From Gammaproteobacteria bacterium (lineage in GTDB: Bacteria; Pseudomonadota; Gammaproteobacteria; Tenderiales; Tenderiaceae): 64,000 bases of DNA. The notes beneath the pieces are model-generated. The model did no database searches and was not told where the DNA came from. It was given only the letters and a program-made list of their open reading frames with translations. The stretch is from assembly GCA_016200485.1 (NCBI GenBank), contig JACQEP010000016.1:203067-267066 (forward strand), in the 5' to 3' direction. How positions within the stretch are numbered: the stretch's first letter is position 1; every line of letters begins with the position of its first letter. This document shows positions 48,605-57,002 of the stretch, piece by piece. The position numbers and the translations under genes were made by a program.

Positions 48605-50344
48605 ATGAATAGCACACATACTTTTCGCTGGTCCTTATTATTGTGCGCATTCTTATTGCCGCCGCGCGTCTTTTCTGCGGCTGATATACCCGTCACGCCT
48701 GAGACGCCACCGCCACCGGGTGAATCGCTCGCTGAGTTGCCGGAAGACCCGTTGGCAGCGACCATGGAACAAGCGCGTCGCGCATTTAGCTCGGGCGATT
48801 ACTCACGCGCGGCTCAACTCTATACTAAGGCGCTCGATAGCAAGGATAAACGTTTTGCTCAGGTAGCACTCGAAATGCTTGGTGTCGTCCGTGAACGCAA
48901 TGGCCAGTACGCACAGGCAAAGGCGGTATACGAGCAGTATTTGTCACGCTTTCCCAAAGGCGAAGGTGCAGTTCGTGTGCGGCAGCGACTTGCAGGCCTA
49001 GTAACTGCGGAATGGAAACCAAAAGAGACCGTGCCTGAAACGAAGCCCGTTGCGAAACAAGAGAAGGGATCCGAGTTCTATGGATCGTTCGGTCAGACCT
49101 ATCGCCATTTCTCAACTTCAACGGCCACGTCTTCATCTGATCAAAGTTCGCTCTTGTCATCCATTGATCTGAATGCCCGCGGTCATAGCAGCAATCTTGA
49201 CATCAAAGGTCGTATTAACGCCGGCCATCTTGCAGATATCACTTCGAATAAGGATAAAGACTATTTGTATTTTGCTTATCTCGATCTGAGCGGCCAAAGC
49301 CCATTCGGTGCGCGTATCGGCCGCCAAACTCAATATGACAGCGGTATTTTTGGCCGCTTCGACGGGCTAAATCTCCGCATGCGCTTGCCGGGTGGAAATT
49401 CGGTAAAGCTTGCTGGCGGATCACCGGTCGAATCGTCGTCACACACTCGTGTCGATCCGCTTCGTCATTTCGTTAGTTTGAGTCTCGATACTCAAACCAG
49501 TGATCGTCTCTGGAATTTTAATGGCTATCTAATCAATCAAACTGCCGAGAGTCTTAACGACCGACGTGCTATCGGCCTAGAGTCACGCTACTACAGCGAA
49601 ACGCAGACGTTTGCCGGGTTGGTGGATTATGATGTCGGCTATCATGCCCTCAACATTTTAATGGCCCAGGGCACCTTGACGCTTGCGGATCAAAACATCG
49701 TTAATTACGCGATCGATTATCGCAGTAGTCCGCTGCTCGCCACGCGTAACGCGATCATCGGGCAGCCCGTCACCAAACTGGACGAGCTGCGGCAACTGTT
49801 TACCGAATCCGAGATCCGCGATTTGGCGGCAGATCGCACTGCGACTAGCCGCATTGTGATGCTCGGAATTTCACATCCCTTCAGCAGCCGCTGGCGGGGC
49901 GATCTCGATTATAGCGCCAGCGATCTTTCGGCAACGCCCGCCTCTGGCGGCGTTGCCGCGACCGACAGTACGGGTATCGAACATTCGATCAGCGGACGGC
50001 TGGTTGGCAATGGCATCGGTTGGCCTCAGGATTACACAACATTCGCGCTCCGACTTGCCACTGCTCAAAATATCGATCAAACCACTTTTAATGCGAATCA
50101 CCGACACGTCACTACGGATGGTTGGCGCATCAATCCAGGGATGCGCCTGAACTATCGCCGTTACAACGATCGCGCCGATACACAATGGGATGCCGCGCCA
50201 AATTTAAAAGTCGACTATCTCTGGGGCAAGCGCTTCTACTTCGAACTGGAGGCCGGTTACGAACGCTCACATCTCAATACCTGGCCACAAGCGATTGATA
50301 CTGACACCACTTACCTCTACGCCGGTTATCGCGTGAATTTTTGA
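48605..50344 (+). CDS. TPR / outer-membrane beta-barrel porin of the electron-transfer operon
   Basis: 579 residues. Signal peptide about 1-25, a proline-rich linker, two TPR-like helices pairs (AFSSGDYSRAAQLYTKALDS and AQAKAVYEQYLSRFPKGEGA, about 55-130), then a long beta-barrel region (from about 155) of alternating amphipathic strands with FGARIGRQTQYDSG and WRGDLDYSAS, ending YLYAGYRVNF with the C-terminal Phe expected for BAM-inserted barrels. It starts directly at the stop of the preceding cytochrome gene (TAAATG). Likely the sheath through which a multihaem cytochrome crosses the outer membrane, with the TPR region holding the periplasmic partner. Confidence 0.88.
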   Translation: MNSTHTFRWSLLLCAFLLPPRVFSAADIPVTPETPPPPGESLAELPEDPLAATMEQARRAFSSGDYSRAAQLYTKALDSKDKRFAQVALEMLGVVRERNGQYAQAKAVYEQYLSRFPKGEGAVRVRQRLAGLVTAEWKPKETVPETKPVAKQEKGSEFYGSFGQTYRHFSTSTATSSSDQSSLLSSIDLNARGHSSNLDIKGRINAGHLADITSNKDKDYLYFAYLDLSGQSPFGARIGRQTQYDSGIFGRFDGLNLRMRLPGGNSVKLAGGSPVESSSHTRVDPLRHFVSLSLDTQTSDRLWNFNGYLINQTAESLNDRRAIGLESRYYSETQTFAGLVDYDVGYHALNILMAQGTLTLADQNIVNYAIDYRSSPLLATRNAIIGQPVTKLDELRQLFTESEIRDLAADRTATSRIVMLGISHPFSSRWRGDLDYSASDLSATPASGGVAATDSTGIEHSISGRLVGNGIGWPQDYTTFALRLATAQNIDQTTFNANHRHVTTDGWRINPGMRLNYRRYNDRADTQWDAAPNLKVDYLWGKRFYFELEAGYERSHLNTWPQAIDTDTTYLYAGYRVNF

Positions 50345-50385
50345 AGCGTCGTGATGCTGTTATCGCCTGAAACATCCCCATTCGA

Positions 50386-51840
50386 TTAAGGGCAGAACGG
50401 GCTCGCCATACAGATGTTTTGCGCGGGGTCTGCCAAGCTCCATGGGGCTTGTCCCAATTGATCGAAACCGCCTTCGACATAGGCATAGGTGCCCGGTTGG
50501 TAGATCGGAATGTAATTACCGCCGCCATCTTTGTACCAAGTGTTATTGGAATACGTGCCGCCATTGGTGTTCTTGACGGTACCGATGGCGCCGCCAGTAT
50601 AAAATTGGCGGTTATAAAATGCGCTGTAGTAAGTATCCAAACCTGCGGCGGGCGCCACCCAGCCAGCGCCCGGGGTATAACTATATTGGCTTGCCGTCAT
50701 GTGGACATGATTACCGGGTACCGAGGCACGCTCGAAGGCATCATAGTGGGCATCCGGCGCCCTTAACGGATCAGTGAACCATTGTTTCATCACGATCTCG
50801 GAGTTGGGATCATAGCTGTAATTAAACGCTTTGCCGTCCAGTGTTGAGTTACCGGAGGTGCGGGCGTTGGTACTCTTGTTCAGCGCCAATTCCCGATCAT
50901 GCGGCACGACTGGGTTCTGGCCAATGGTCAGCGCCGTGGTGTCGCTATAGGTGCGATTACGCATATCGACCTGGAAGATTGCCGAATACCCCTCGACTGG
51001 ATCATTCACACTCTGATAAATGAGTGGCTTGTGATCGATGCGATCCTTGAGAAATTCCTGATAGGCGCCAGTGGCGCTCTTGTCCACCTGGCGCATGATG
51101 ACACGGGTGGGGTTACCGGAGCCGTTACCATTCCAGCGTGGGTCGCGGTGGTTGGTAATACCCACCGCGTTGCCATTGCCGTCGGAGTTGTACAGGCCGA
51201 TCGGATCACAGCCGTTTCCGGCATATAGGGCACAGGCATCCGTGTTGAAGGCGTCCATGATGCCGGTGAAATTGTTGTTGCTGCCCACCGTGGCGCCCGT
51301 GAACCCGCCGCTGTCCGACAACGAACCTGCCGGGGTGCCGCTGGGACTCGACTTGGTTGCCAAGTCACCCCCTTGAGTGTAGGTCTGCGACCCCCCCATC
51401 TTGACGTAGGTGTCCTGCTTCCATTCGGAGTCGCGGCCGCCCAGCACCAGGTGAAACCATGTGCCATTCAGCGCTGCGTCGGCACCGGTATAGCCGCTGA
51501 CGGTGACGGCTTCGTATCGATATTCCATCTGATCGGCGATGCCGAATTTCTTGGTCTTGACGCCAGCGGTCAAAATGGATTTGTCCCAGATACACCCATT
51601 ATCCTGATAACCATAACCGGTAAAAAAGCAGGAAGACAGATGGCGGCCGCCTTGATAACCATTGGCATCGCCGGTGGTGTCGGTGACCGTGGTATTGGGC
51701 AGGAAATTTAATCCGAAATATGCGAGGGCATTTAAAGGCCAGATCACGGCCATCAGCGCCAGCAAGGCTGCGCGGCCCAGCGTGGCCTGCCCCTTGAATT
51801 TCTCACTCATCCTTGAGCCGATGTCATCTCTTTTACTCAT
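50386..51840 (-). CDS. Secreted Gly/Asn/Ser-rich protein of unknown function
   Basis: 484 residues from the ATG at 51840 (GAG-type site; an ATG at 51810 is also possible and begins nearer the signal). Hydrophobic signal LLALMAVIWPLNALA, then a polar, aromatic-rich, low-charge mature protein with many Gly, Asn, Ser, Thr and Tyr and few cysteines (SSCFFTGYGYQDNGCIWDKS). It ends NICMASPFCP. It has no haem motif and I recognise no family. It faces the cytochrome operon tail to tail, 41 bases away. It could be a surface protein; association with the electron-transfer locus is only positional. Confidence 0.7.
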   Translation of the reverse strand: MSKRDDIGSRMSEKFKGQATLGRAALLALMAVIWPLNALAYFGLNFLPNTTVTDTTGDANGYQGGRHLSSCFFTGYGYQDNGCIWDKSILTAGVKTKKFGIADQMEYRYEAVTVSGYTGADAALNGTWFHLVLGGRDSEWKQDTYVKMGGSQTYTQGGDLATKSSPSGTPAGSLSDSGGFTGATVGSNNNFTGIMDAFNTDACALYAGNGCDPIGLYNSDGNGNAVGITNHRDPRWNGNGSGNPTRVIMRQVDKSATGAYQEFLKDRIDHKPLIYQSVNDPVEGYSAIFQVDMRNRTYSDTTALTIGQNPVVPHDRELALNKSTNARTSGNSTLDGKAFNYSYDPNSEIVMKQWFTDPLRAPDAHYDAFERASVPGNHVHMTASQYSYTPGAGWVAPAAGLDTYYSAFYNRQFYTGGAIGTVKNTNGGTYSNNTWYKDGGGNYIPIYQPGTYAYVEGGFDQLGQAPWSLADPAQNICMASPFCP

Positions 51841-52426
51841 CTCGGCTCTCACTTAGATTTTCCGGTCAACCCCACAGCGATTGGCAACACTTAATGGATG
51901 ATCCGTAATTCAAAATACAACACCAAGCTGAATTGGGGCTGAAACCCACAACCAAAAAGCAACTATTGCCTGAATCAAGGTCTAACTAGGTAAATATTGT
52001 ATAATTTATATGGTTATTATCCGCCTTTGAATGCGCGCAGGTAGGCAGCCACCTGTCCGAATCCATCGAAGAAAGCCGTCATCCCATCGCACCTGGCCTC
52101 GTTACGCTTTATGCCGATATCGTCTTCGATTATGTCGATATTAAGACTGAAAAATCCTGAATTAGCGTCGATCAATGGCGGTCATCGCATAGCCTGCGCG
52201 AAGACATCGAAAATTCGAGCGCTCCGGCACCGAGTACTTCCCTATCGAACCGCCCAGGGTTGAACTGCCGGATCTCGTTAACTCCCCCCTGTTTTTTTGC
52301 CCACTGCTGCCGATCTATATACCACGGGGCGGAAGTCTTACATTGACACCTGAGTTATTAAAATCAATGGGTTAAAGCCCACCAACCTTACTGGAATTGG
52401 CGGCAGGGATGAGCAAACAGGAAACC
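51841..52426. other. Intergenic region upstream of the HDOD gene
   Basis: About 586 bases with no convincing gene. One open stretch at about 52023-52160 (VTLYADIVFDYVDIKTE) has no start codon and could be a decayed gene piece. A small dyad TGGG-TTAAAG-CCCA lies near 52367. Confidence 0.45.
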
Positions 52427-53998
52427 ATGAAACAAATTACCGCCAAGATCGAGCGTCTTGGCGATTTGCCGGTCTTTAGCGCCTCGGTGAACCATATTCA
52501 CCGCATCAGCTCCGACCCGGATTCCGATGCCATGCATCTGGCGAACGAAGTACTCAAGGACGCCAATCTCAGCACCAAGCTGCTGCGCCTGTCCAATTCA
52601 CCTTATTTCAATCGCTTCGGCGGCAAGATTAACGTGATTTCACGGGCAATTATTCTGCTCGGCTTCGATACGGTCAAAAATCTCACCCTGACCCTGAAAC
52701 TCATCGAAAATTTCCAGCACGAAAACCCCGGCATCGACATGAGCAAGCTGTTGGTACGTGCCTATATTGCCGCCGGCTTTGTGCGTGACATGGCGATTAA
52801 ATGCGGCATAGAGGATGCCGAAGAAACATACACCTGTGCCTTATTACACAATTTGGGCGAAATACTCACCGCCTACTTTTTATCCGATCGCTATCTGGAA
52901 ATACAAAAACTCAATCGCGAAGGTAACTTGGGTGCTGTCGATAATGAACGAACAATTTTGGGCATGACTGTGTCCGATGTTGGCAAGGAGGTTGCCACCA
53001 GCTGGGACTTCGCGCCGCGCATTGTTTCAACCATGGAAAGTGAATTGCCCAAAATTCAAGGCCAAATCACCAAGCCTCTGGAACTTAACCAGGCGCTGGC
53101 CGCGATCGCGTCCAAGGTCGTTGCCGGACTCTATTCTGACTATGCAGGCAAAGGTCCTTCGCAACAGGAACTCATTATGGATATGGCCAAGGCTGCGGGT
53201 CTGAGCGTGAAGCAGGTTGAAGGTTCTTTAACAAATTCATTCAAGATGTCTTGCGAACTGGCCCAGGAATATGGGCTGGACAAACGCAAGATGATGCCGG
53301 TGGTGGTGGAAACCGGCGACGATGCCCGCGACAAGCTGGCACGTCAGTTTGCCTTTTTTGCCAGCGCCACCCGTGATCAGGTGGCTCAGAATCCCAACGG
53401 CGATATCGTTGAAACTGACGATGCAACTTTATCGGATGCCGCCACGTCCATAACCACACCCGACGCAAAAACTGCCTCTAAAGCGGAAATTAATGCACAA
53501 CTTCAATTGCAATATATCCAGGAAATTACCACCCTGATCACCGACTCGGCAAAACTCAACAATGTTCTTGTCAAGGTTCTAGAGGGTGTCCATGAGGCTA
53601 TCGGCCTCAACCGAGTATTACTGTGTCTGTTATCTTTGGATCGTAGTCACTATATAGGCCGCATCGCTGTTGGTCATGACAAGGATATGCTAAAGGAATA
53701 TTTTAATTTCCCGCTTAATTCAAAATCCGATATTTTTGCCCGCATTGTTCTCGAGGGCAGCGAAATCACCGTTCAAGACGCTGCCGACTCACAGTGGAAG
53801 AATGCCCTGCCTCCAGAGTTTGAATCCAAGATCGCGGCCAAGTCCTTCGTTGCCTCTTCGCTCCGCTCCGGCTCCAAACCTATTGGATTCATTTATGCCG
53901 ATCGTGGCAAGGGCGGCAAAGGCATTACAACAGACCAGCAACGCGGCTTTATCCAGTTCGTGGCCCAAGCCCGGCTCGCATTACAGACTTGCCGGTAA
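52427..53998 (+). CDS. HDOD-domain signalling protein with C-terminal GAF domain
   Basis: 523 residues from the ATG at 52427 (AGGA 4 bases upstream; ATG at 52409 and TTG at 52397 are alternatives). HDOD domain about 5-205: LPVFSASVNHIHRISSDPD, LLRLSNSPYFNR, VISRAIILLGFDTVKNL, ALLHNLGEI. HDOD is an HD-like fold usually lacking full metal-binding residues. A linker of about 90 residues follows, then a GAF domain (about 375-520, INAQLQLQYIQEITTLI ... GFIYADRG). Such proteins relay signals in motility or c-di-GMP circuits. Monocistronic or upstream of pgl (53 bases). Confidence 0.88.
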   Translation: MKQITAKIERLGDLPVFSASVNHIHRISSDPDSDAMHLANEVLKDANLSTKLLRLSNSPYFNRFGGKINVISRAIILLGFDTVKNLTLTLKLIENFQHENPGIDMSKLLVRAYIAAGFVRDMAIKCGIEDAEETYTCALLHNLGEILTAYFLSDRYLEIQKLNREGNLGAVDNERTILGMTVSDVGKEVATSWDFAPRIVSTMESELPKIQGQITKPLELNQALAAIASKVVAGLYSDYAGKGPSQQELIMDMAKAAGLSVKQVEGSLTNSFKMSCELAQEYGLDKRKMMPVVVETGDDARDKLARQFAFFASATRDQVAQNPNGDIVETDDATLSDAATSITTPDAKTASKAEINAQLQLQYIQEITTLITDSAKLNNVLVKVLEGVHEAIGLNRVLLCLLSLDRSHYIGRIAVGHDKDMLKEYFNFPLNSKSDIFARIVLEGSEITVQDAADSQWKNALPPEFESKIAAKSFVASSLRSGSKPIGFIYADRGKGGKGITTDQQRGFIQFVAQARLALQTCR

Positions 53999-54051
53999 TC
54001 TTTTTCCATTTTCATTGACAGGGTGCAACGCGGGCGCGCTAAGATAGTGCC

Positions 54052-54798
54052 ATGAAGACGCGCATTCGCATTGAACCCGACATGGAGACCCTGTGTCGCA
54101 CTACGGCCCAGGCCATCGTGTCTCTGGCCCAGCATACGGTCGATAGCGGTCGTGATTTTTATATCGCCCTGACCGGTGGCAACACCCCGCGTCGTCTCTA
54201 TCAACTTTTAGCAAAAGCGCCACTGGCGCAACAAATGCCATGGGAACACACCCATATTTTTTTCAGTGATGAGCGCGCCGTCAGCGCTGATCATGCCGAC
54301 AGCAATTACCGGATGGCCAAAGAAGCGCTGCTGGTACATGTACCATTACCCAAGGCCCATATCCACCGCATCGTCGGCGAACATCCCATTCCTAAAATTG
54401 CCGCCGCTGAATATGATCAAACAATTTTCCGTTTTGTGCCACGCGACGCTAGCGGCCAGACCCAGTTTGATTTGATATTGCTGGGACTGGGCCCCGATGG
54501 CCATATTGCTTCCCTGTTTCCGGATACTGATGCCCTCCAGGTGACTGACAAGCGAGTAACCGCCGTGTGGGTTCAAAAGCTTGATTGCTGGCGCATTAGT
54601 GTTACGTTTCCTGTCATCAATCATGCGCGTCAGATTTGGATGTTTGTTTCGGGCGAACCCAAGGCCGATATCATTGCTGAAGTTTTAAACCGCGCGCCCA
54701 GTGTGCCGGGCTATCCGGTGGAGATGATACAACCTGAAGGCGAATTGATCTGGTGTCTGGATCAGGCCGCTGCCAGCAAACTCAAGAGTAAATCCTAA
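54052..54798 (+). CDS. pgl: 6-phosphogluconolactonase
   Basis: 248 residues. The DevB/Pgl type: ALTGGNTPRRLYQLL, HIFFSDERAVSADHADSNYRM and ILLGLGPDGHIASLFP (catalytic region), SVTFPVINHARQIWMFVSG. It hydrolyses 6-phosphogluconolactone in the oxidative pentose phosphate or Entner-Doudoroff route in the cytoplasm. Its stop overlaps the glk ATG by one base (TAATG), so both are co-translated. Glucose 6-phosphate dehydrogenase is not in the window. Confidence 0.95.
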   Translation: MKTRIRIEPDMETLCRTTAQAIVSLAQHTVDSGRDFYIALTGGNTPRRLYQLLAKAPLAQQMPWEHTHIFFSDERAVSADHADSNYRMAKEALLVHVPLPKAHIHRIVGEHPIPKIAAAEYDQTIFRFVPRDASGQTQFDLILLGLGPDGHIASLFPDTDALQVTDKRVTAVWVQKLDCWRISVTFPVINHARQIWMFVSGEPKADIIAEVLNRAPSVPGYPVEMIQPEGELIWCLDQAAASKLKSKS

Positions 54799-55793
54799 TG
54801 CGCGTACTGGCGGTTGATCTTGGCGGCACCAAGACCCTGCTTGAACTTTCCGAGTTTGACGGCACTCATTCAACGTTAATTGCCGATCAGCGTTACGCCA
54901 GCGCGGATCACGCCAGTTTCGATGGCATCATTAGCAATTTTCTGGCGCATCATCCTGGCCCTGTAGGTGCCGCATGTATCGCCGTTGCCGGGCCTGTTAC
55001 GGCCTCTTCCCATGGTGAATCTGCCGAGATTACAAATTTGCCTTGGCATCTTGATAGCCAGCAACTCGCATCTCAATTCAAAATTCAGCACGTCAAACTG
55101 ATCAATGACTTTGCCGCAGTGGCTTATGGTCTGGACGGATTGTGCGGCGATGAACTCGTTACACTACAAAATGTCAGCTGCGATGCACGTGGTGTGCGGC
55201 TTGTGCTGGGTGCGGGCACAGGCTTAGGTGTCGCCTTGATGGTGCATGATGGCCAGCGCTATAACGTGCTCGCCACAGAAGGTGGCCATGCCGGTTTTGC
55301 GCCAGCAAGCAATGATGAGCTCGTTGTTTTTAACTACTTGCGACAGACACTCGGTCATGTCTCGATCGAACATGTGCTGTCAGGACCAGGGCTGGTTAAT
55401 ATCTATTATGCGCTACACCAACTTGATCACGGTAGCGAAGAATCCCTCCTGCTCAATATCACTCATAGCGCCGATCCTGGCGCCGCCATCAGTAGCGCCG
55501 CAACTCATGGCGATAACATCGCCCATCGCACGCTGGATGTATTCACGCAAATCTATGGCAATGTGGCTGGCAATCTTGCGCTGACTTGTTTGCCGACGGG
55601 TGGGATTTTCCTCGCCGGTGGCATTGCGCCCAAAATCATTCAGCAGCTACAGAGCGATTTATTTCTGCCGGCCTTTCACCACAAAGGCAAGATGAGCGCT
55701 TTAATGCAGCGCTTTCCGATTAAGGTCGTAATGAATTCCAATATTGGCCTGATTGGCGCACGACTGATGGCGCAGCGGCTGCTTGCCCGGTAA
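54798..55793 (+). CDS. glk: Glucokinase
   Basis: 331 residues. Bacterial Glk (not ROK): AVDLGGTKTLLELSEF at the start, LINDFAAVAYGL with the catalytic Asp, LGAGTGLGVALMV, ATEGGHAGFAPAS, EHVLSGPGLVNIY, and GGIFLAGGIAPK. It phosphorylates glucose with ATP in the cytoplasm. It is translationally coupled to pgl. Glucose from glycogen debranching could be a substrate, in line with glgP elsewhere in the window. Confidence 0.95.
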   Translation: MRVLAVDLGGTKTLLELSEFDGTHSTLIADQRYASADHASFDGIISNFLAHHPGPVGAACIAVAGPVTASSHGESAEITNLPWHLDSQQLASQFKIQHVKLINDFAAVAYGLDGLCGDELVTLQNVSCDARGVRLVLGAGTGLGVALMVHDGQRYNVLATEGGHAGFAPASNDELVVFNYLRQTLGHVSIEHVLSGPGLVNIYYALHQLDHGSEESLLLNITHSADPGAAISSAATHGDNIAHRTLDVFTQIYGNVAGNLALTCLPTGGIFLAGGIAPKIIQQLQSDLFLPAFHHKGKMSALMQRFPIKVVMNSNIGLIGARLMAQRLLAR

Positions 55794-55840
55794 TTGTCAT
55801 TACGCCGGGTGCCGGCTTGATTCCGGCCCGCGACACGTAT

Positions 55841-56950
55841 TCAGCTCTTCGAAAACCGCATTAAGCGATCGATGATGGCACGCAATTGCGCATCGATTTT
55901 CAATCCCTGTTCGAAATTGTCCAACGATTTATCTACACCGGTTTGCACGACCTTCAATAACCGCTGCTCCTGGTCTTCTGTTAAACCGTAGCGCAGAAAT
56001 GATGCTTCCAGTTCCTTCATGACATCGTCCATGATCTGCATCGCCGCTTCTTTCTGTTGTTTCTGCTGAACCCCGATTTCTTGCAGCGCCTGATTGGAGT
56101 CCGCCACTAGCACGGCCAATTGCTGCGCCATTTCCAATGCCTGCAACCGGATATCAGCCCCCTCCAGCAGAATGGCGAGATGATCGCGCAAGCGGCCGCA
56201 TTTATCTTCGTCAGCCGGCATATTCTTGATCAACATCGAAACGTTGCCAAAATTGGCGATCAATCGTGCGCCGCTCGTTTTGAGCCGTCCCGCATCCTTC
56301 AACCGGGACAAGAGTTCTATCTCCAGGGGCGACATCGGGTCGGCGGTGCCGGCGTTGACGGCACCGCTGGAAGAACGGAGCTGCACGCTATTTTCCAGAC
56401 CGTAGTTTGCAGTCGCTTCGACGGCAAGCCGGGCCAAGTCCTCGATACTTTGGACAGTAAAGCTCCGGCGCATGAAGTCCACCACCACTCCCTGTTCACC
56501 CGCGTTGGAGATGGCCGTCATGGCGGTTTGCATCATCATCGACTTTTCCGCTTCCGTTTCGGTGCGGGCATCCCGGTTCTTGATCGCCAGTTTCACTTTT
56601 TGCAGAAGCTCGATGGGCTGAACCGGTTTGATGAGATAGTCGCTGCCACCGGCCTCGTAGCCGGCCAATTTTTCCTCGGTGGTATCGTGAGCGGACACGA
56701 AAACGACATCGATGCCCTGGGTCTCCGGAGTTTCCTTCAAACGGCGGCAGGTTTGATAGCCATCCATGTCCGGCATCATTACATCCATCAGGATCACATC
56801 GGGGTGAGGGCTTTTACTTGCCATTTCGAGCGCCTTTCTGCCACTGGTAGCGGCCAACACGGCGTAATCCTGCTTCAGGTTTTCCATCAAGACATGAATG
56901 TCATCCGTCGAATCATCCACGATCAAAATCCGTTTCTTGTCGTTGCTCAT
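55841..56950 (-). CDS. Response regulator with helical output region
   Basis: 369 residues. Receiver domain (about 6-125) with DDS near the start, LMDVMMPDMDGY (phosphorylated Asp near 52) and the Lys in YLIKPVQP. The remaining 240 residues are mostly helical, with a possible GAF-like or dimeric segment (VVVDFMRRSFTVQSIEDLARLAVEAT, then LEMAQQLAVLVADSNQALQE coiled coil) and no DNA-binding motif that I recognise. It lies 52 bases downstream of the giant hybrid kinase on the same strand and is likely its partner. Confidence 0.85.
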   Translation of the reverse strand: MSNDKKRILIVDDSTDDIHVLMENLKQDYAVLAATSGRKALEMASKSPHPDVILMDVMMPDMDGYQTCRRLKETPETQGIDVVFVSAHDTTEEKLAGYEAGGSDYLIKPVQPIELLQKVKLAIKNRDARTETEAEKSMMMQTAMTAISNAGEQGVVVDFMRRSFTVQSIEDLARLAVEATANYGLENSVQLRSSSGAVNAGTADPMSPLEIELLSRLKDAGRLKTSGARLIANFGNVSMLIKNMPADEDKCGRLRDHLAILLEGADIRLQALEMAQQLAVLVADSNQALQEIGVQQKQQKEAAMQIMDDVMKELEASFLRYGLTEDQEQRLLKVVQTGVDKSLDNFEQGLKIDAQLRAIIDRLMRFSKS

Positions 56951-57002
56951 GGGTTATTTCTCCTTGTGCTATCCCTAACAGCCTGTAAGTCCAAACACCT
57001 GC

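Noticed and set aside
52023-52160. Open stretch without a start codon before the HDOD gene
   Set aside because: No start, no recognisable domain; too short to call a pseudogene.
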